NCBI GenBank assembly: GCA_963930655.1
Contig: OZ005608.1
Location: forward strand, 11,966,001 to 12,030,000
Source: Myrica gale
Taxonomy: Eukaryota > Streptophyta > Magnoliopsida > Fagales > Myricaceae
Direction: 5' to 3'
DNA: 64,000 nt
Shown: piece by piece, positions 46,439-58,517 of the stretch
How the letters are laid out: each line of letters starts with the position of its first letter
Numbering within the stretch: position 1 is the stretch's first letter
Translations under genes and position numbers: made by a program
The notes under the pieces: generated by a model
Told to the model about the DNA's origin: nothing
Database searches by the model: none
What the model saw: only the letters and a program-made list of their open reading frames with translations

Positions 46439-46557
46439 GGGTGCGATCATACCAGCACTAATGCACCGGATCCCATCAGAACTCCGCAGTTAAGCGTGCT
46501 TGGGCGAGAGTAGTACTACGATGGGTGACCTCCTGGGAAGTCCTCGTGTTGCACCCC
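46439..46557 (+). rRNA. 5S rRNA: 5S rRNA gene, unit 121 (HOR copy 12, G81C)
   Basis: G81C at 46519; K spacer. Confidence 0.96.
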
Positions 46558-46835
46558 AACATCTTTTTTCCCGCCCCCGAGAAGATTTTCGTGCGGAAAA
46601 AATATTTATCTGAACGGGATTAGATTTCCGCCGGTATTTGGAAACACTCCACTTTTCCGGTGCGAAAAAAGAAGACAAAAACTACATGACGAAATTTTGA
46701 TTTTTCAAAAACTCGGATATTTTTTTGTCGCAATTCGGCGCGAAAAAGCTCTTTCAGCGACGTTGAATACCCGTGAATGGATGTATTTCCCCTGTGAGAG
46801 GGATCCATATAAGAAATCATTGCAACAAACATAAC

Positions 46836-46954
46836 GGGTGCGATCATACCAGCACTAATGCACCGGATCCCATCAGAACTCCGCAGTTAAGCGTGCTTGG
46901 GCGAGAGTAGTACTAGGATGGGTGACCTCCTGGGAAGTCCTCGTGTTGCACCCC
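46836..46954 (+). rRNA. 5S rRNA: 5S rRNA gene, unit 122 (HOR copy 12)
   Basis: Consensus gene; R-g spacer. Confidence 0.97.
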
Positions 46955-47232
46955 AACATCTTTTTTACCGCCCCCGAGAAGATTTTCGTGCGGAAAAAAT
47001 ATTTATCTGAACGGGATTAGATTTCCGCCGGTATTTGGAAACACTCCACTTTTCCGGTGCGAAAAACGAAGACGAAAACTACATGACGAAATTTTGATTT
47101 TTCAAAAACTCGGATATTTTTTTGTCGCAATTCGGCGCGAAAAACCTCTTTCAGCGACGTTGAATACCCGTGAATGGATGTATTTCCCCTGTGAGAGGGA
47201 TCCATATAAGAAATCATTGCAACAACCATAAC

Positions 47233-47294
47233 GGGTGCGATCATACCAGCACTAATGCACCGGATCCCATCAGAACTCCGCAGGGTTGCACCCC
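47233..47294 (+). pseudogene. Truncated 5S pseudogene, unit 123 (HOR copy 13)
   Basis: Standard deletion; C at -7; L spacer. Confidence 0.95.
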
Positions 47295-47572
47295 AACATC
47301 TTTTTTCCCGCCCCCGAGAAGATTTTCGTGCGGAAAAAATATTTATCTGAACGGGATTAGATTTCCGCCGGTATTTGAAAACACTCCACTTTTCCGGTGC
47401 GAAAAACGAAGACGAAAACTACATGACGAAATTTTGATTTTTCAAAAACTCCGATATTTTTTTGTAGCAATTCGGCGCGAAAAACCTCTTTCAGCGACGT
47501 TGAATACCCGTGAATGGATGTATTTCCCCTGTGAGAGGGATCCATATAAGAAATCATTGCAACAACCATAAC

Positions 47573-47691
47573 GGGTGCGATCATACCAGCACTAATGCAC
47601 CGGATCCCATCAGAACTCCGCAGTTAAGCGTGCTTGGGCGAGAGTAGTACTAGGATGGGTGACCTCCTGGGAAGTCCTCGTGTTGCACCCC
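47573..47691 (+). rRNA. 5S rRNA: 5S rRNA gene, unit 124 (HOR copy 13)
   Basis: Consensus gene with C at -7; R-t spacer. Confidence 0.97.
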
Positions 47692-47969
47692 AACATCTTT
47701 TTTCCCGCCCCCGAGAAGATTTTCGTGCGGAAAAAATATTTATCTGAACGGGATTAGATTTCCGCCGGTATTTGAAAACACTCCACTTTTCCGGTGCGAA
47801 AAACGAAGACGAAAACTACATGACGAAATTTTGATTTTTCAAAAACTCGGATATTTTTTTGTCGCAATTCGGCTCGAAAAACCTCTTTCAGCGACGTTGA
47901 ATACCCGTGAATGGATGTATTTCCCCTGTGAGAGGGATCCATATAAGAAATCATTGCAACAAACATAAC

Positions 47970-48088
47970 GGGTGCGATCATACCAGCACTAATGCACCGG
48001 ATCCCATCAGAACTCCGCAGTTAAGCGTGCTTGGGCGAGAGTAGTACTACGATGGGTGACCTCCTGGGAAGTCCTCGTGTTGCACCCC
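47970..48088 (+). rRNA. 5S rRNA: 5S rRNA gene, unit 125 (HOR copy 13, G81C)
   Basis: G81C at 48050; K spacer. Confidence 0.96.
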
Positions 48089-48366
48089 AACATCTTTTTT
48101 CCCGCCCCCGAGAAGATTTTCGTGCGGAAAAAATATTTATCTGAACGGGATTAGATTTCCGCCGGTATTTGGAAACACTCCACTTTTCCGGTGCGAAAAA
48201 AGAAGACAAAAACTACATGACGAAATTTTGATTTTTCAAAAACTCGGATATTTTTTTGTCGCAATTCGGCGCGAAAAAGCTCTTTCAGCGACGTTGAATA
48301 CCCGTGAATGGATGTATTTCCCCTGTGAGAGGGATCCATATAAGAAATCATTGCAACAAACATAAC

Positions 48367-48485
48367 GGGTGCGATCATACCAGCACTAATGCACCGGATC
48401 CCATCAGAACTCCGCAGTTAAGCGTGCTTGGGCGAGAGTAGTACTAGGATGGGTGACCTCCTGGGAAGTCCTCGTGTTGCACCCC
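48367..48485 (+). rRNA. 5S rRNA: 5S rRNA gene, unit 126 (HOR copy 13)
   Basis: Consensus gene; R-g spacer. Confidence 0.97.
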
Positions 48486-48763
48486 AACATCTTTTTTACC
48501 GCCCCCGAGAAGATTTTCGTGCGGAAAAAATATTTATCTGAACGGGATTAGATTTCCGCCGGTATTTGGAAACACTCCACTTTTCCGGTGCGAAAAACGA
48601 AGACGAAAACTACATGACGAAATTTTGATTTTTCAAAAACTCGGATATTTTTTTGTCGCAATTCGGCGCGAAAAACCTCTTTCAGCGACGTTGAATACCC
48701 GTGAATGGATGTATTTCCCCTGTGAGAGGGATCCATATAAGAAATCATTGCAACAACCATAAC

Positions 48764-48825
48764 GGGTGCGATCATACCAGCACTAATGCACCGGATCCCA
48801 TCAGAACTCCGCAGGGTTGCACCCC
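48764..48825 (+). pseudogene. Truncated 5S pseudogene, unit 127 (HOR copy 14)
   Basis: Standard deletion; C at -7; L spacer. Confidence 0.95.
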
Positions 48826-49103
48826 AACATCTTTTTTCCCGCCCCCGAGAAGATTTTCGTGCGGAAAAAATATTTATCTGAACGGGATTAGATTTCCGCC
48901 GGTATTTGAAAACACTCCACTTTTCCGGTGCGAAAAACGAAGACGAAAACTACATGACGAAATTTTGATTTTTCAAAAACTCCGATATTTTTTTGTAGCA
49001 ATTCGGCGCGAAAAACCTCTTTCAGCGACGTTGAATACCCGTGAATGGATGTATTTCCCCTGTGAGAGGGATCCATATAAGAAATCATTGCAACAACCAT
49101 AAC

Positions 49104-49222
49104 GGGTGCGATCATACCAGCACTAATGCACCGGATCCCATCAGAACTCCGCAGTTAAGCGTGCTTGGGCGAGAGTAGTACTAGGATGGGTGACCTCCTG
49201 GGAAGTCCTCGTGTTGCACCCC
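49104..49222 (+). rRNA. 5S rRNA: 5S rRNA gene, unit 128 (HOR copy 14)
   Basis: Consensus gene with C at -7; R-t spacer. First gene inside the 5,501-bp period. Confidence 0.97.
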
Positions 49223-49500
49223 AACATCTTTTTTCCCGCCCCCGAGAAGATTTTCGTGCGGAAAAAATATTTATCTGAACGGGATTAGATTTCCGCCGGT
49301 ATTTGAAAACACTCCACTTTTCCGGTGCGAAAAACGAAGACGAAAACTACATGACGAAATTTTGATTTTTCAAAAACTCGGATATTTTTTTGTCGCAATT
49401 CGGCTCGAAAAACCTCTTTCAGCGACGTTGAATACCCGTGAATGGATGTATTTCCCCTGTGAGAGGGATCCATATAAGAAATCATTGCAACAAACATAAC

Positions 49501-49619
49501 GGGTGCGATCATACCAGCACTAATGCACCGGATCCCATCAGAACTCCGCAGTTAAGCGTGCTTGGGCGAGAGTAGTACTACGATGGGTGACCTCCTGGGA
49601 AGTCCTCGTGTTGCACCCC
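49501..49619 (+). rRNA. 5S rRNA: 5S rRNA gene, unit 129 (HOR copy 14, G81C)
   Basis: G81C at 49581; K spacer. Confidence 0.96.
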
Positions 49620-49897
49620 AACATCTTTTTTCCCGCCCCCGAGAAGATTTTCGTGCGGAAAAAATATTTATCTGAACGGGATTAGATTTCCGCCGGTATT
49701 TGGAAACACTCCACTTTTCCGGTGCGAAAAAAGAAGACAAAAACTACATGACGAAATTTTGATTTTTCAAAAACTCGGATATTTTTTTGTCGCAATTCGG
49801 CGCGAAAAAGCTCTTTCAGCGACGTTGAATACCCGTGAATGGATGTATTTCCCCTGTGAGAGGGATCCATATAAGAAATCATTGCAACAAACATAAC

Positions 49898-50016
49898 GGG
49901 TGCGATCATACCAGCACTAATGCACCGGATCCCATCAGAACTCCGCAGTTAAGCGTGCTTGGGCGAGAGTAGTACTAGGATGGGTGACCTCCTGGGAAGT
50001 CCTCGTGTTGCACCCC
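49898..50016 (+). rRNA. 5S rRNA: 5S rRNA gene, unit 130 (HOR copy 14)
   Basis: Consensus gene; R-g spacer. Confidence 0.97.
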
Positions 50017-50294
50017 AACATCTTTTTTACCGCCCCCGAGAAGATTTTCGTGCGGAAAAAATATTTATCTGAACGGGATTAGATTTCCGCCGGTATTTGG
50101 AAACACTCCACTTTTCCGGTGCGAAAAACGAAGACGAAAACTACATGACGAAATTTTGATTTTTCAAAAACTCGGATATTTTTTTGTCGCAATTCGGCGC
50201 GAAAAACCTCTTTCAGCGACGTTGAATACCCGTGAATGGATGTATTTCCCCTGTGAGAGGGATCCATATAAGAAATCATTGCAACAACCATAAC

Positions 50295-50356
50295 GGGTGC
50301 GATCATACCAGCACTAATGCACCGGATCCCATCAGAACTCCGCAGGGTTGCACCCC
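50295..50356 (+). pseudogene. Truncated 5S pseudogene, unit 131 (HOR copy 15)
   Basis: Standard deletion; C at -7; L spacer. Last pseudogene of the continuous HOR run. Confidence 0.95.
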
Positions 50357-50634
50357 AACATCTTTTTTCCCGCCCCCGAGAAGATTTTCGTGCGGAAAAA
50401 ATATTTATCTGAACGGGATTAGATTTCCGCCGGTATTTGAAAACACTCCACTTTTCCGGTGCGAAAAACGAAGACGAAAACTACATGACGAAATTTTGAT
50501 TTTTCAAAAACTCCGATATTTTTTTGTAGCAATTCGGCGCGAAAAACCTCTTTCAGCGACGTTGAATACCCGTGAATGGATGTATTTCCCCTGTGAGAGG
50601 GATCCATATAAGAAATCATTGCAACAACCATAAC

Positions 50635-50753
50635 GGGTGCGATCATACCAGCACTAATGCACCGGATCCCATCAGAACTCCGCAGTTAAGCGTGCTTGGG
50701 CGAGAGTAGTACTAGGATGGGTGACCTCCTGGGAAGTCCTCGTGTTGCACCCC
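50635..50753 (+). rRNA. 5S rRNA: 5S rRNA gene, unit 132 (HOR copy 15)
   Basis: Consensus gene with C at -7; R-t spacer. Confidence 0.97.
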
Positions 50754-51031
50754 AACATCTTTTTTCCCGCCCCCGAGAAGATTTTCGTGCGGAAAAAATA
50801 TTTATCTGAACGGGATTAGATTTCCGCCGGTATTTGAAAACACTCCACTTTTCCGGTGCGAAAAACGAAGACGAAAACTACATGACGAAATTTTGATTTT
50901 TCAAAAACTCGGATATTTTTTTGTCGCAATTCGGCTCGAAAAACCTCTTTCAGCGACGTTGAATACCCGTGAATGGATGTATTTCCCCTGTGAGAGGGAT
51001 CCATATAAGAAATCATTGCAACAAACATAAC

Positions 51032-51150
51032 GGGTGCGATCATACCAGCACTAATGCACCGGATCCCATCAGAACTCCGCAGTTAAGCGTGCTTGGGCGA
51101 GAGTAGTACTACGATGGGTGACCTCCTGGGAAGTCCTCGTGTTGCACCCC
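51032..51150 (+). rRNA. 5S rRNA: 5S rRNA gene, unit 133 (HOR copy 15, G81C)
   Basis: G81C at 51112; K spacer. Confidence 0.96.
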
Positions 51151-51428
51151 AACATCTTTTTTCCCGCCCCCGAGAAGATTTTCGTGCGGAAAAAATATTT
51201 ATCTGAACGGGATTAGATTTCCGCCGGTATTTGGAAACACTCCACTTTTCCGGTGCGAAAAAAGAAGACAAAAACTACATGACGAAATTTTGATTTTTCA
51301 AAAACTCGGATATTTTTTTGTCGCAATTCGGCGCGAAAAAGCTCTTTCAGCGACGTTGAATACCCGTGAATGGATGTATTTCCCCTGTGAGAGGGATCCA
51401 TATAAGAAATCATTGCAACAAACATAAC

Positions 51429-51547
51429 GGGTGCGATCATACCAGCACTAATGCACCGGATCCCATCAGAACTCCGCAGTTAAGCGTGCTTGGGCGAGAG
51501 TAGTACTAGGATGGGTGACCTCCTGGGAAGTCCTCGTGTTGCACCCC
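51429..51547 (+). rRNA. 5S rRNA: 5S rRNA gene, unit 134 (HOR copy 15)
   Basis: Consensus gene; R-g spacer, but with A rather than C at -7 of the next gene. A full-length gene, not a pseudogene, follows, so the HOR run ends here. Confidence 0.97.
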
Positions 51548-51825
51548 AACATCTTTTTTACCGCCCCCGAGAAGATTTTCGTGCGGAAAAAATATTTATC
51601 TGAACGGGATTAGATTTCCGCCGGTATTTGGAAACACTCCACTTTTCCGGTGCGAAAAACGAAGACGAAAACTACATGACGAAATTTTGATTTTTCAAAA
51701 ACTCGGATATTTTTTTGTCGCAATTCGGCGCGAAAAACCTCTTTCAGCGACGTTGAATACCCGTGAATGGATGTATTTCCCCTGTGAGAGGGATCCATAT
51801 AAGAAATCATTGCAACAAACATAAC

Positions 51826-51944
51826 GGGTGCGATCATACCAGCACTAATGCACCGGATCCCATCAGAACTCCGCAGTTAAGCGTGCTTGGGCGAGAGTAG
51901 TACTAGGATGGGTGACCTCCTGGGAAGTCCTCGTGTTGCACCCC
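51826..51944 (+). rRNA. 5S rRNA: 5S rRNA gene, unit 135
   Basis: Consensus gene; R-g spacer. Confidence 0.97.
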
Positions 51945-52222
51945 AACATCTTTTTTACCGCCCCCGAGAAGATTTTCGTGCGGAAAAAATATTTATCTGA
52001 ACGGGATTAGATTTCCGCCGGTATTTGGAAACACTCCACTTTTCCGGTGCGAAAAACGAAGACGAAAACTACATGACGAAATTTTGATTTTTCAAAAACT
52101 CGGATATTTTTTTGTCGCAATTCGGCGCGAAAAACCTCTTTCAGCGACGTTGAATACCCGTGAATGGATGTATTTCCCCTGTGAGAGGGATCCATATAAG
52201 AAATCATTGCAACAACCATAAC

Positions 52223-52341
52223 GGGTGCGATCATACCAGCACTAATGCACCGGATCCCATCAGAACTCCGCAGTTAAGCGTGCTTGGGCGAGAGTAGTAC
52301 TAGGATGGGTGACCTCCTGGGAAGTCCTCGTGTTGCACCCC
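52223..52341 (+). rRNA. 5S rRNA: 5S rRNA gene, unit 136
   Basis: Consensus gene with C at -7; K spacer with CCGCCACCG near 52357, a mark confined to the last 12 kb. Confidence 0.97.
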
Positions 52342-52619
52342 AACATCTTTTTTCCCGCCACCGAGAAGATTTTCGTGCGGAAAAAATATTTATCTGAACG
52401 GGATTAGATTTCCGCCGGTATTTGGAAACACTCCACTTTTCCGGTGCGAAAAAAGAAGACGAAAACTACATGACGAAATTTTGATTTTTCAAAAACTCGG
52501 ATATTTTTTTGTCGCAATTCGGCGCGAAAAAGCTCTTTCAGCGACGTTGAATACCCGTGAATGGATGTATTTCCCCTGTGAGAGGGATCCATATAAGAAA
52601 TCATTGCAACAAACATAAC

Positions 52620-52738
52620 GGGTGCGATCATACCAGCACTAATGCACCGGATCCCATCAGAACTCCGCAGTTAAGCGTGCTTGGGCGAGAGTAGTACTAG
52701 GATGGGTGACCTCCTGGGAAGTCCTCGTGTTGCACCCC
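52620..52738 (+). rRNA. 5S rRNA: 5S rRNA gene, unit 137
   Basis: Consensus gene; R-t spacer. Confidence 0.97.
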
Positions 52739-53016
52739 AACATCTTTTTTACCGCCCCCGAGAAGATTTTCGTGCGGAAAAAATATTTATCTGAACGGGA
52801 TTAGATTTCCGCCGGTATTTGGAAACACTCCACTTTTCCGGTGCGAAAAACGAAGACGAAAACTACATGACGAAATTTTGATTTTTCAAAAACTCGGATA
52901 TTTTTTTGTCGCAATTCGGCTCGAAAAACCTCTTTCAGCGACGTTGAATACCCGTGAATGGATGTATTTCCCCTGTGAGAGGGATCCATATAAGAAATCA
53001 TTGCAACAAACATAAC

Positions 53017-53135
53017 GGGTGCGATCATACCAGCACTAATGCACCGGATCCCATCAGAACTCCGCAGTTAAGCGTGCTTGGGCGAGAGTAGTACTAGGAT
53101 GGGTGACCTCCTGGGAAGTCCTCGTGTTGCACCCC
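53017..53135 (+). rRNA. 5S rRNA: 5S rRNA gene, unit 138
   Basis: Consensus gene; K spacer with CCGCCACCG. Confidence 0.97.
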
Positions 53136-53413
53136 AACATCTTTTTTCCCGCCACCGAGAAGATTTTCGTGCGGAAAAAATATTTATCTGAACGGGATTA
53201 GATTTCCGCCGGTATTTGGAAACACTCCACTTTTCCGGTGCGAAAAAAGAAGACGAAAACTACATGACGAAATTTTGATTTTTCAAAAACTCGGATATTT
53301 TTTTGTCGCAATTCGGCGCGAAAAAGCTCTTTCAGCGACGTTGAATACCCGTGAATGGATGTATTTCCCCTGTGAGAGGGATCCATATAAGAAATCATTG
53401 CAACAAACATAAC

Positions 53414-53532
53414 GGGTGCGATCATACCAGCACTAATGCACCGGATCCCATCAGAACTCCGCAGTTAAGCGTGCTTGGGCGAGAGTAGTACTAGGATGGG
53501 TGACCTCCTGGGAAGTCCTCGTGTTGCACCCC
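53414..53532 (+). rRNA. 5S rRNA: 5S rRNA gene, unit 139
   Basis: Consensus gene; R-g spacer with A at the next -7. Confidence 0.97.
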
Positions 53533-53810
53533 AACATCTTTTTTACCGCCCCCGAGAAGATTTTCGTGCGGAAAAAATATTTATCTGAACGGGATTAGAT
53601 TTCCGCCGGTATTTGGAAACACTCCACTTTTCCGGTGCGAAAAACGAAGACGAAAACTACATGACGAAATTTTGATTTTTCAAAAACTCGGATATTTTTT
53701 TGTCGCAATTCGGCGCGAAAAACCTCTTTCAGCGACGTTGAATACCCGTGAATGGATGTATTTCCCCTGTGAGAGGGATCCATATAAGAAATCATTGCAA
53801 CAAACATAAC

Positions 53811-53929
53811 GGGTGCGATCATACCAGCACTAATGCACCGGATCCCATCAGAAATCCGCAGTTAAGCGTGCTTGGGCGAGAGTAGTACTAGGATGGGTGA
53901 CCTCCTGGGAAGTCCTCGTGTTGCACCCC
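53811..53929 (+). rRNA. 5S rRNA: 5S rRNA gene, unit 140 (C44A)
   Basis: C44A at 53854, first of six copies; R-t spacer. Confidence 0.96.
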
Positions 53930-54207
53930 AACATCTTTTTTCCCGCCCCCGAGAAGATTTTCGTGCGGAAAAAATATTTATCTGAACGGGATTAGATTTC
54001 CGCCGGTATTTGAAAACACTCCACTTTTCCGGTGCGAAAAACGAAGACGAAAACTACATGACGAAATTTTGATTTTTCAAAAACTCGGATATTTTTTTGT
54101 CGCAATTCGGCTCGAAAAACCTCTTTCAGCGACGTTGAATACCCGTGAATGGATGTATTTCCCCTGTGAGAGGGATCCATATAAGAAATCATTGCAACAA
54201 ACATAAC

Positions 54208-54326
54208 GGGTGCGATCATACCAGCACTAATGCACCGGATCCCATCAGAAATCCGCAGTTAAGCGTGCTTGGGCGAGAGTAGTACTAGGATGGGTGACCT
54301 CCTGGGAAGTCCTCGTGTTGCACCCC
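54208..54326 (+). rRNA. 5S rRNA: 5S rRNA gene, unit 141 (C44A)
   Basis: C44A at 54251; R-t spacer. Apparent single-unit duplication of unit 140. Confidence 0.96.
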
Positions 54327-54604
54327 AACATCTTTTTTCCCGCCCCCGAGAAGATTTTCGTGCGGAAAAAATATTTATCTGAACGGGATTAGATTTCCGC
54401 CGGTATTTGAAAACACTCCACTTTTCCGGTGCGAAAAACGAAGACGAAAACTACATGACGAAATTTTGATTTTTCAAAAACTCGGATATTTTTTTGTCGC
54501 AATTCGGCTCGAAAAACCTCTTTCAGCGACGTTGAATACCCGTGAATGGATGTATTTCCCCTGTGAGAGGGATCCATATAAGAAATCATTGCAACAAACA
54601 TAAC

Positions 54605-54723
54605 GGGTGCGATCATACCAGCACTAATGCACCGGATCCCATCAGAACTCCGCAGTTAAGCGTGCTTGGGCGAGAGTAGTACTAGGATGGGTGACCTCCT
54701 GGGAAGTCCTCGTGTTGCACCCC
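54605..54723 (+). rRNA. 5S rRNA: 5S rRNA gene, unit 142
   Basis: Consensus gene; R-t spacer. Matches unit 128 at 5,501 bp upstream apart from A at -7. Confidence 0.97.
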
Positions 54724-55001
54724 AACATCTTTTTTCCCGCCCCCGAGAAGATTTTCGTGCGGAAAAAATATTTATCTGAACGGGATTAGATTTCCGCCGG
54801 TATTTGAAAACACTCCACTTTTCCGGTGCGAAAAACGAAGACGAAAACTACATGACGAAATTTTGATTTTTCAAAAACTCGGATATTTTTTTGTCGCAAT
54901 TCGGCTCGAAAAACCTCTTTCAGCGACGTTGAATACCCGTGAATGGATGTATTTCCCCTGTGAGAGGGATCCATATAAGAAATCATTGCAACAAACATAA
55001 C

Positions 55002-55120
55002 GGGTGCGATCATACCAGCACTAATGCACCGGATCCCATCAGAACTCCGCAGTTAAGCGTGCTTGGGCGAGAGTAGTACTACGATGGGTGACCTCCTGGG
55101 AAGTCCTCGTGTTGCACCCC
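55002..55120 (+). rRNA. 5S rRNA: 5S rRNA gene, unit 143 (G81C)
   Basis: G81C at 55082; K spacer. Counterpart of unit 129. Confidence 0.96.
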
Positions 55121-55398
55121 AACATCTTTTTTCCCGCCCCCGAGAAGATTTTCGTGCGGAAAAAATATTTATCTGAACGGGATTAGATTTCCGCCGGTAT
55201 TTGGAAACACTCCACTTTTCCGGTGCGAAAAAAGAAGACAAAAACTACATGACGAAATTTTGATTTTTCAAAAACTCGGATATTTTTTTGTCGCAATTCG
55301 GCGCGAAAAAGCTCTTTCAGCGACGTTGAATACCCGTGAATGGATGTATTTCCCCTGTGAGAGGGATCCATATAAGAAATCATTGCAACAAACATAAC

Positions 55399-55517
55399 GG
55401 GTGCGATCATACCAGCACTAATGCACCGGATCCCATCAGAACTCCGCAGTTAAGCGTGCTTGGGCGAGAGTAGTACTAGGATGGGTGACCTCCTGGGAAG
55501 TCCTCGTGTTGCACCCC
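55399..55517 (+). rRNA. 5S rRNA: 5S rRNA gene, unit 144
   Basis: Consensus gene; R-g spacer. Confidence 0.97.
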
Positions 55518-55795
55518 AACATCTTTTTTACCGCCCCCGAGAAGATTTTCGTGCGGAAAAAATATTTATCTGAACGGGATTAGATTTCCGCCGGTATTTG
55601 GAAACACTCCACTTTTCCGGTGCGAAAAACGAAGACGAAAACTACATGACGAAATTTTGATTTTTCAAAAACTCGGATATTTTTTTGTCGCAATTCGGCG
55701 CGAAAAACCTCTTTCAGCGACGTTGAATACCCGTGAATGGATGTATTTCCCCTGTGAGAGGGATCCATATAAGAAATCATTGCAACAACCATAAC

Positions 55796-55857
55796 GGGTG
55801 CGATCATACCAGCACTAATGCACCGGATCCCATCAGAACTCCGCAGGGTTGCACCCC
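55796..55857 (+). pseudogene. Truncated 5S pseudogene, unit 145
   Basis: Standard deletion; C at -7; L spacer. Last pseudogene and last L spacer in the window; opens an isolated HOR copy (units 145-148), counterpart of HOR copy 15. Confidence 0.95.
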
Positions 55858-56135
55858 AACATCTTTTTTCCCGCCCCCGAGAAGATTTTCGTGCGGAAAA
55901 AATATTTATCTGAACGGGATTAGATTTCCGCCGGTATTTGAAAACACTCCACTTTTCCGGTGCGAAAAACGAAGACGAAAACTACATGACGAAATTTTGA
56001 TTTTTCAAAAACTCCGATATTTTTTTGTAGCAATTCGGCGCGAAAAACCTCTTTCAGCGACGTTGAATACCCGTGAATGGATGTATTTCCCCTGTGAGAG
56101 GGATCCATATAAGAAATCATTGCAACAACCATAAC

Positions 56136-56254
56136 GGGTGCGATCATACCAGCACTAATGCACCGGATCCCATCAGAACTCCGCAGTTAAGCGTGCTTGG
56201 GCGAGAGTAGTACTAGGATGGGTGACCTCCTGGGAAGTCCTCGTGTTGCACCCC
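56136..56254 (+). rRNA. 5S rRNA: 5S rRNA gene, unit 146
   Basis: Consensus gene with C at -7; R-t spacer. Confidence 0.97.
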
Positions 56255-56532
56255 AACATCTTTTTTCCCGCCCCCGAGAAGATTTTCGTGCGGAAAAAAT
56301 ATTTATCTGAACGGGATTAGATTTCCGCCGGTATTTGAAAACACTCCACTTTTCCGGTGCGAAAAACGAAGACGAAAACTACATGACGAAATTTTGATTT
56401 TTCAAAAACTCGGATATTTTTTTGTCGCAATTCGGCTCGAAAAACCTCTTTCAGCGACGTTGAATACCCGTGAATGGATGTATTTCCCCTGTGAGAGGGA
56501 TCCATATAAGAAATCATTGCAACAAACATAAC

Positions 56533-56651
56533 GGGTGCGATCATACCAGCACTAATGCACCGGATCCCATCAGAACTCCGCAGTTAAGCGTGCTTGGGCG
56601 AGAGTAGTACTACGATGGGTGACCTCCTGGGAAGTCCTCGTGTTGCACCCC
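56533..56651 (+). rRNA. 5S rRNA: 5S rRNA gene, unit 147 (G81C)
   Basis: G81C at 56613, the last of 11; K spacer. Confidence 0.96.
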
Positions 56652-56929
56652 AACATCTTTTTTCCCGCCCCCGAGAAGATTTTCGTGCGGAAAAAATATT
56701 TATCTGAACGGGATTAGATTTCCGCCGGTATTTGGAAACACTCCACTTTTCCGGTGCGAAAAAAGAAGACAAAAACTACATGACGAAATTTTGATTTTTC
56801 AAAAACTCGGATATTTTTTTGTCGCAATTCGGCGCGAAAAAGCTCTTTCAGCGACGTTGAATACCCGTGAATGGATGTATTTCCCCTGTGAGAGGGATCC
56901 ATATAAGAAATCATTGCAACAAACATAAC

Positions 56930-57048
56930 GGGTGCGATCATACCAGCACTAATGCACCGGATCCCATCAGAACTCCGCAGTTAAGCGTGCTTGGGCGAGA
57001 GTAGTACTAGGATGGGTGACCTCCTGGGAAGTCCTCGTGTTGCACCCC
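56930..57048 (+). rRNA. 5S rRNA: 5S rRNA gene, unit 148
   Basis: Consensus gene; R-g spacer with A at the next -7, as after unit 134. Confidence 0.97.
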
Positions 57049-57326
57049 AACATCTTTTTTACCGCCCCCGAGAAGATTTTCGTGCGGAAAAAATATTTAT
57101 CTGAACGGGATTAGATTTCCGCCGGTATTTGGAAACACTCCACTTTTCCGGTGCGAAAAACGAAGACGAAAACTACATGACGAAATTTTGATTTTTCAAA
57201 AACTCGGATATTTTTTTGTCGCAATTCGGCGCGAAAAACCTCTTTCAGCGACGTTGAATACCCGTGAATGGATGTATTTCCCCTGTGAGAGGGATCCATA
57301 TAAGAAATCATTGCAACAAACATAAC

Positions 57327-57445
57327 GGGTGCGATCATACCAGCACTAATGCACCGGATCCCATCAGAACTCCGCAGTTAAGCGTGCTTGGGCGAGAGTA
57401 GTACTAGGATGGGTGACCTCCTGGGAAGTCCTCGTGTTGCACCCC
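57327..57445 (+). rRNA. 5S rRNA: 5S rRNA gene, unit 149
   Basis: Consensus gene; R-g spacer. Confidence 0.97.
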
Positions 57446-57723
57446 AACATCTTTTTTACCGCCCCCGAGAAGATTTTCGTGCGGAAAAAATATTTATCTG
57501 AACGGGATTAGATTTCCGCCGGTATTTGGAAACACTCCACTTTTCCGGTGCGAAAAACGAAGACGAAAACTACATGACGAAATTTTGATTTTTCAAAAAC
57601 TCGGATATTTTTTTGTCGCAATTCGGCGCGAAAAACCTCTTTCAGCGACGTTGAATACCCGTGAATGGATGTATTTCCCCTGTGAGAGGGATCCATATAA
57701 GAAATCATTGCAACAACCATAAC

Positions 57724-57842
57724 GGGTGCGATCATACCAGCACTAATGCACCGGATCCCATCAGAACTCCGCAGTTAAGCGTGCTTGGGCGAGAGTAGTA
57801 CTAGGATGGGTGACCTCCTGGGAAGTCCTCGTGTTGCACCCC
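57724..57842 (+). rRNA. 5S rRNA: 5S rRNA gene, unit 150
   Basis: Consensus gene with C at -7; K spacer with CCGCCACCG. Confidence 0.97.
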
Positions 57843-58120
57843 AACATCTTTTTTCCCGCCACCGAGAAGATTTTCGTGCGGAAAAAATATTTATCTGAAC
57901 GGGATTAGATTTCCGCCGGTATTTGGAAACACTCCACTTTTCCGGTGCGAAAAAAGAAGACGAAAACTACATGACGAAATTTTGATTTTTCAAAAACTCG
58001 GATATTTTTTTGTCGCAATTCGGCGCGAAAAAGCTCTTTCAGCGACGTTGAATACCCGTGAATGGATGTATTTCCCCTGTGAGAGGGATCCATATAAGAA
58101 ATCATTGCAACAAACATAAC

Positions 58121-58239
58121 GGGTGCGATCATACCAGCACTAATGCACCGGATCCCATCAGAACTCCGCAGTTAAGCGTGCTTGGGCGAGAGTAGTACTA
58201 GGATGGGTGACCTCCTGGGAAGTCCTCGTGTTGCACCCC
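58121..58239 (+). rRNA. 5S rRNA: 5S rRNA gene, unit 151
   Basis: Consensus gene; R-t spacer. Confidence 0.97.
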
Positions 58240-58517
58240 AACATCTTTTTTACCGCCCCCGAGAAGATTTTCGTGCGGAAAAAATATTTATCTGAACGGG
58301 ATTAGATTTCCGCCGGTATTTGGAAACACTCCACTTTTCCGGTGCGAAAAACGAAGACGAAAACTACATGACGAAATTTTGATTTTTCAAAAACTCGGAT
58401 ATTTTTTTGTCGCAATTCGGCTCGAAAAACCTCTTTCAGCGACGTTGAATACCCGTGAATGGATGTATTTCCCCTGTGAGAGGGATCCATATAAGAAATC
58501 ATTGCAACAAACATAAC

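Larger units (their letters stand above)
28861..51825 (+). repeat. 1,531-bp higher-order repeat, 15 consecutive copies
   Basis: Four units recur in fixed order: pseudogene+L (340 bp), gene+R-t, gene+K, gene+R-g (397 bp each). Copies begin at 28861 and every 1,531 bp up to 50295. Fifteen of the 60 gene positions are thus pseudogenes. Marks divide the run: copies 1-2 share a T at 30132/31663, copies 1-6 have G81 in the third unit, copies 7-15 have C81 there, and T53G is in copies 7 and 10. Isolated copies lie at 16102-17632, 25402-26932 and 55796-57326. Confidence 0.93.
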
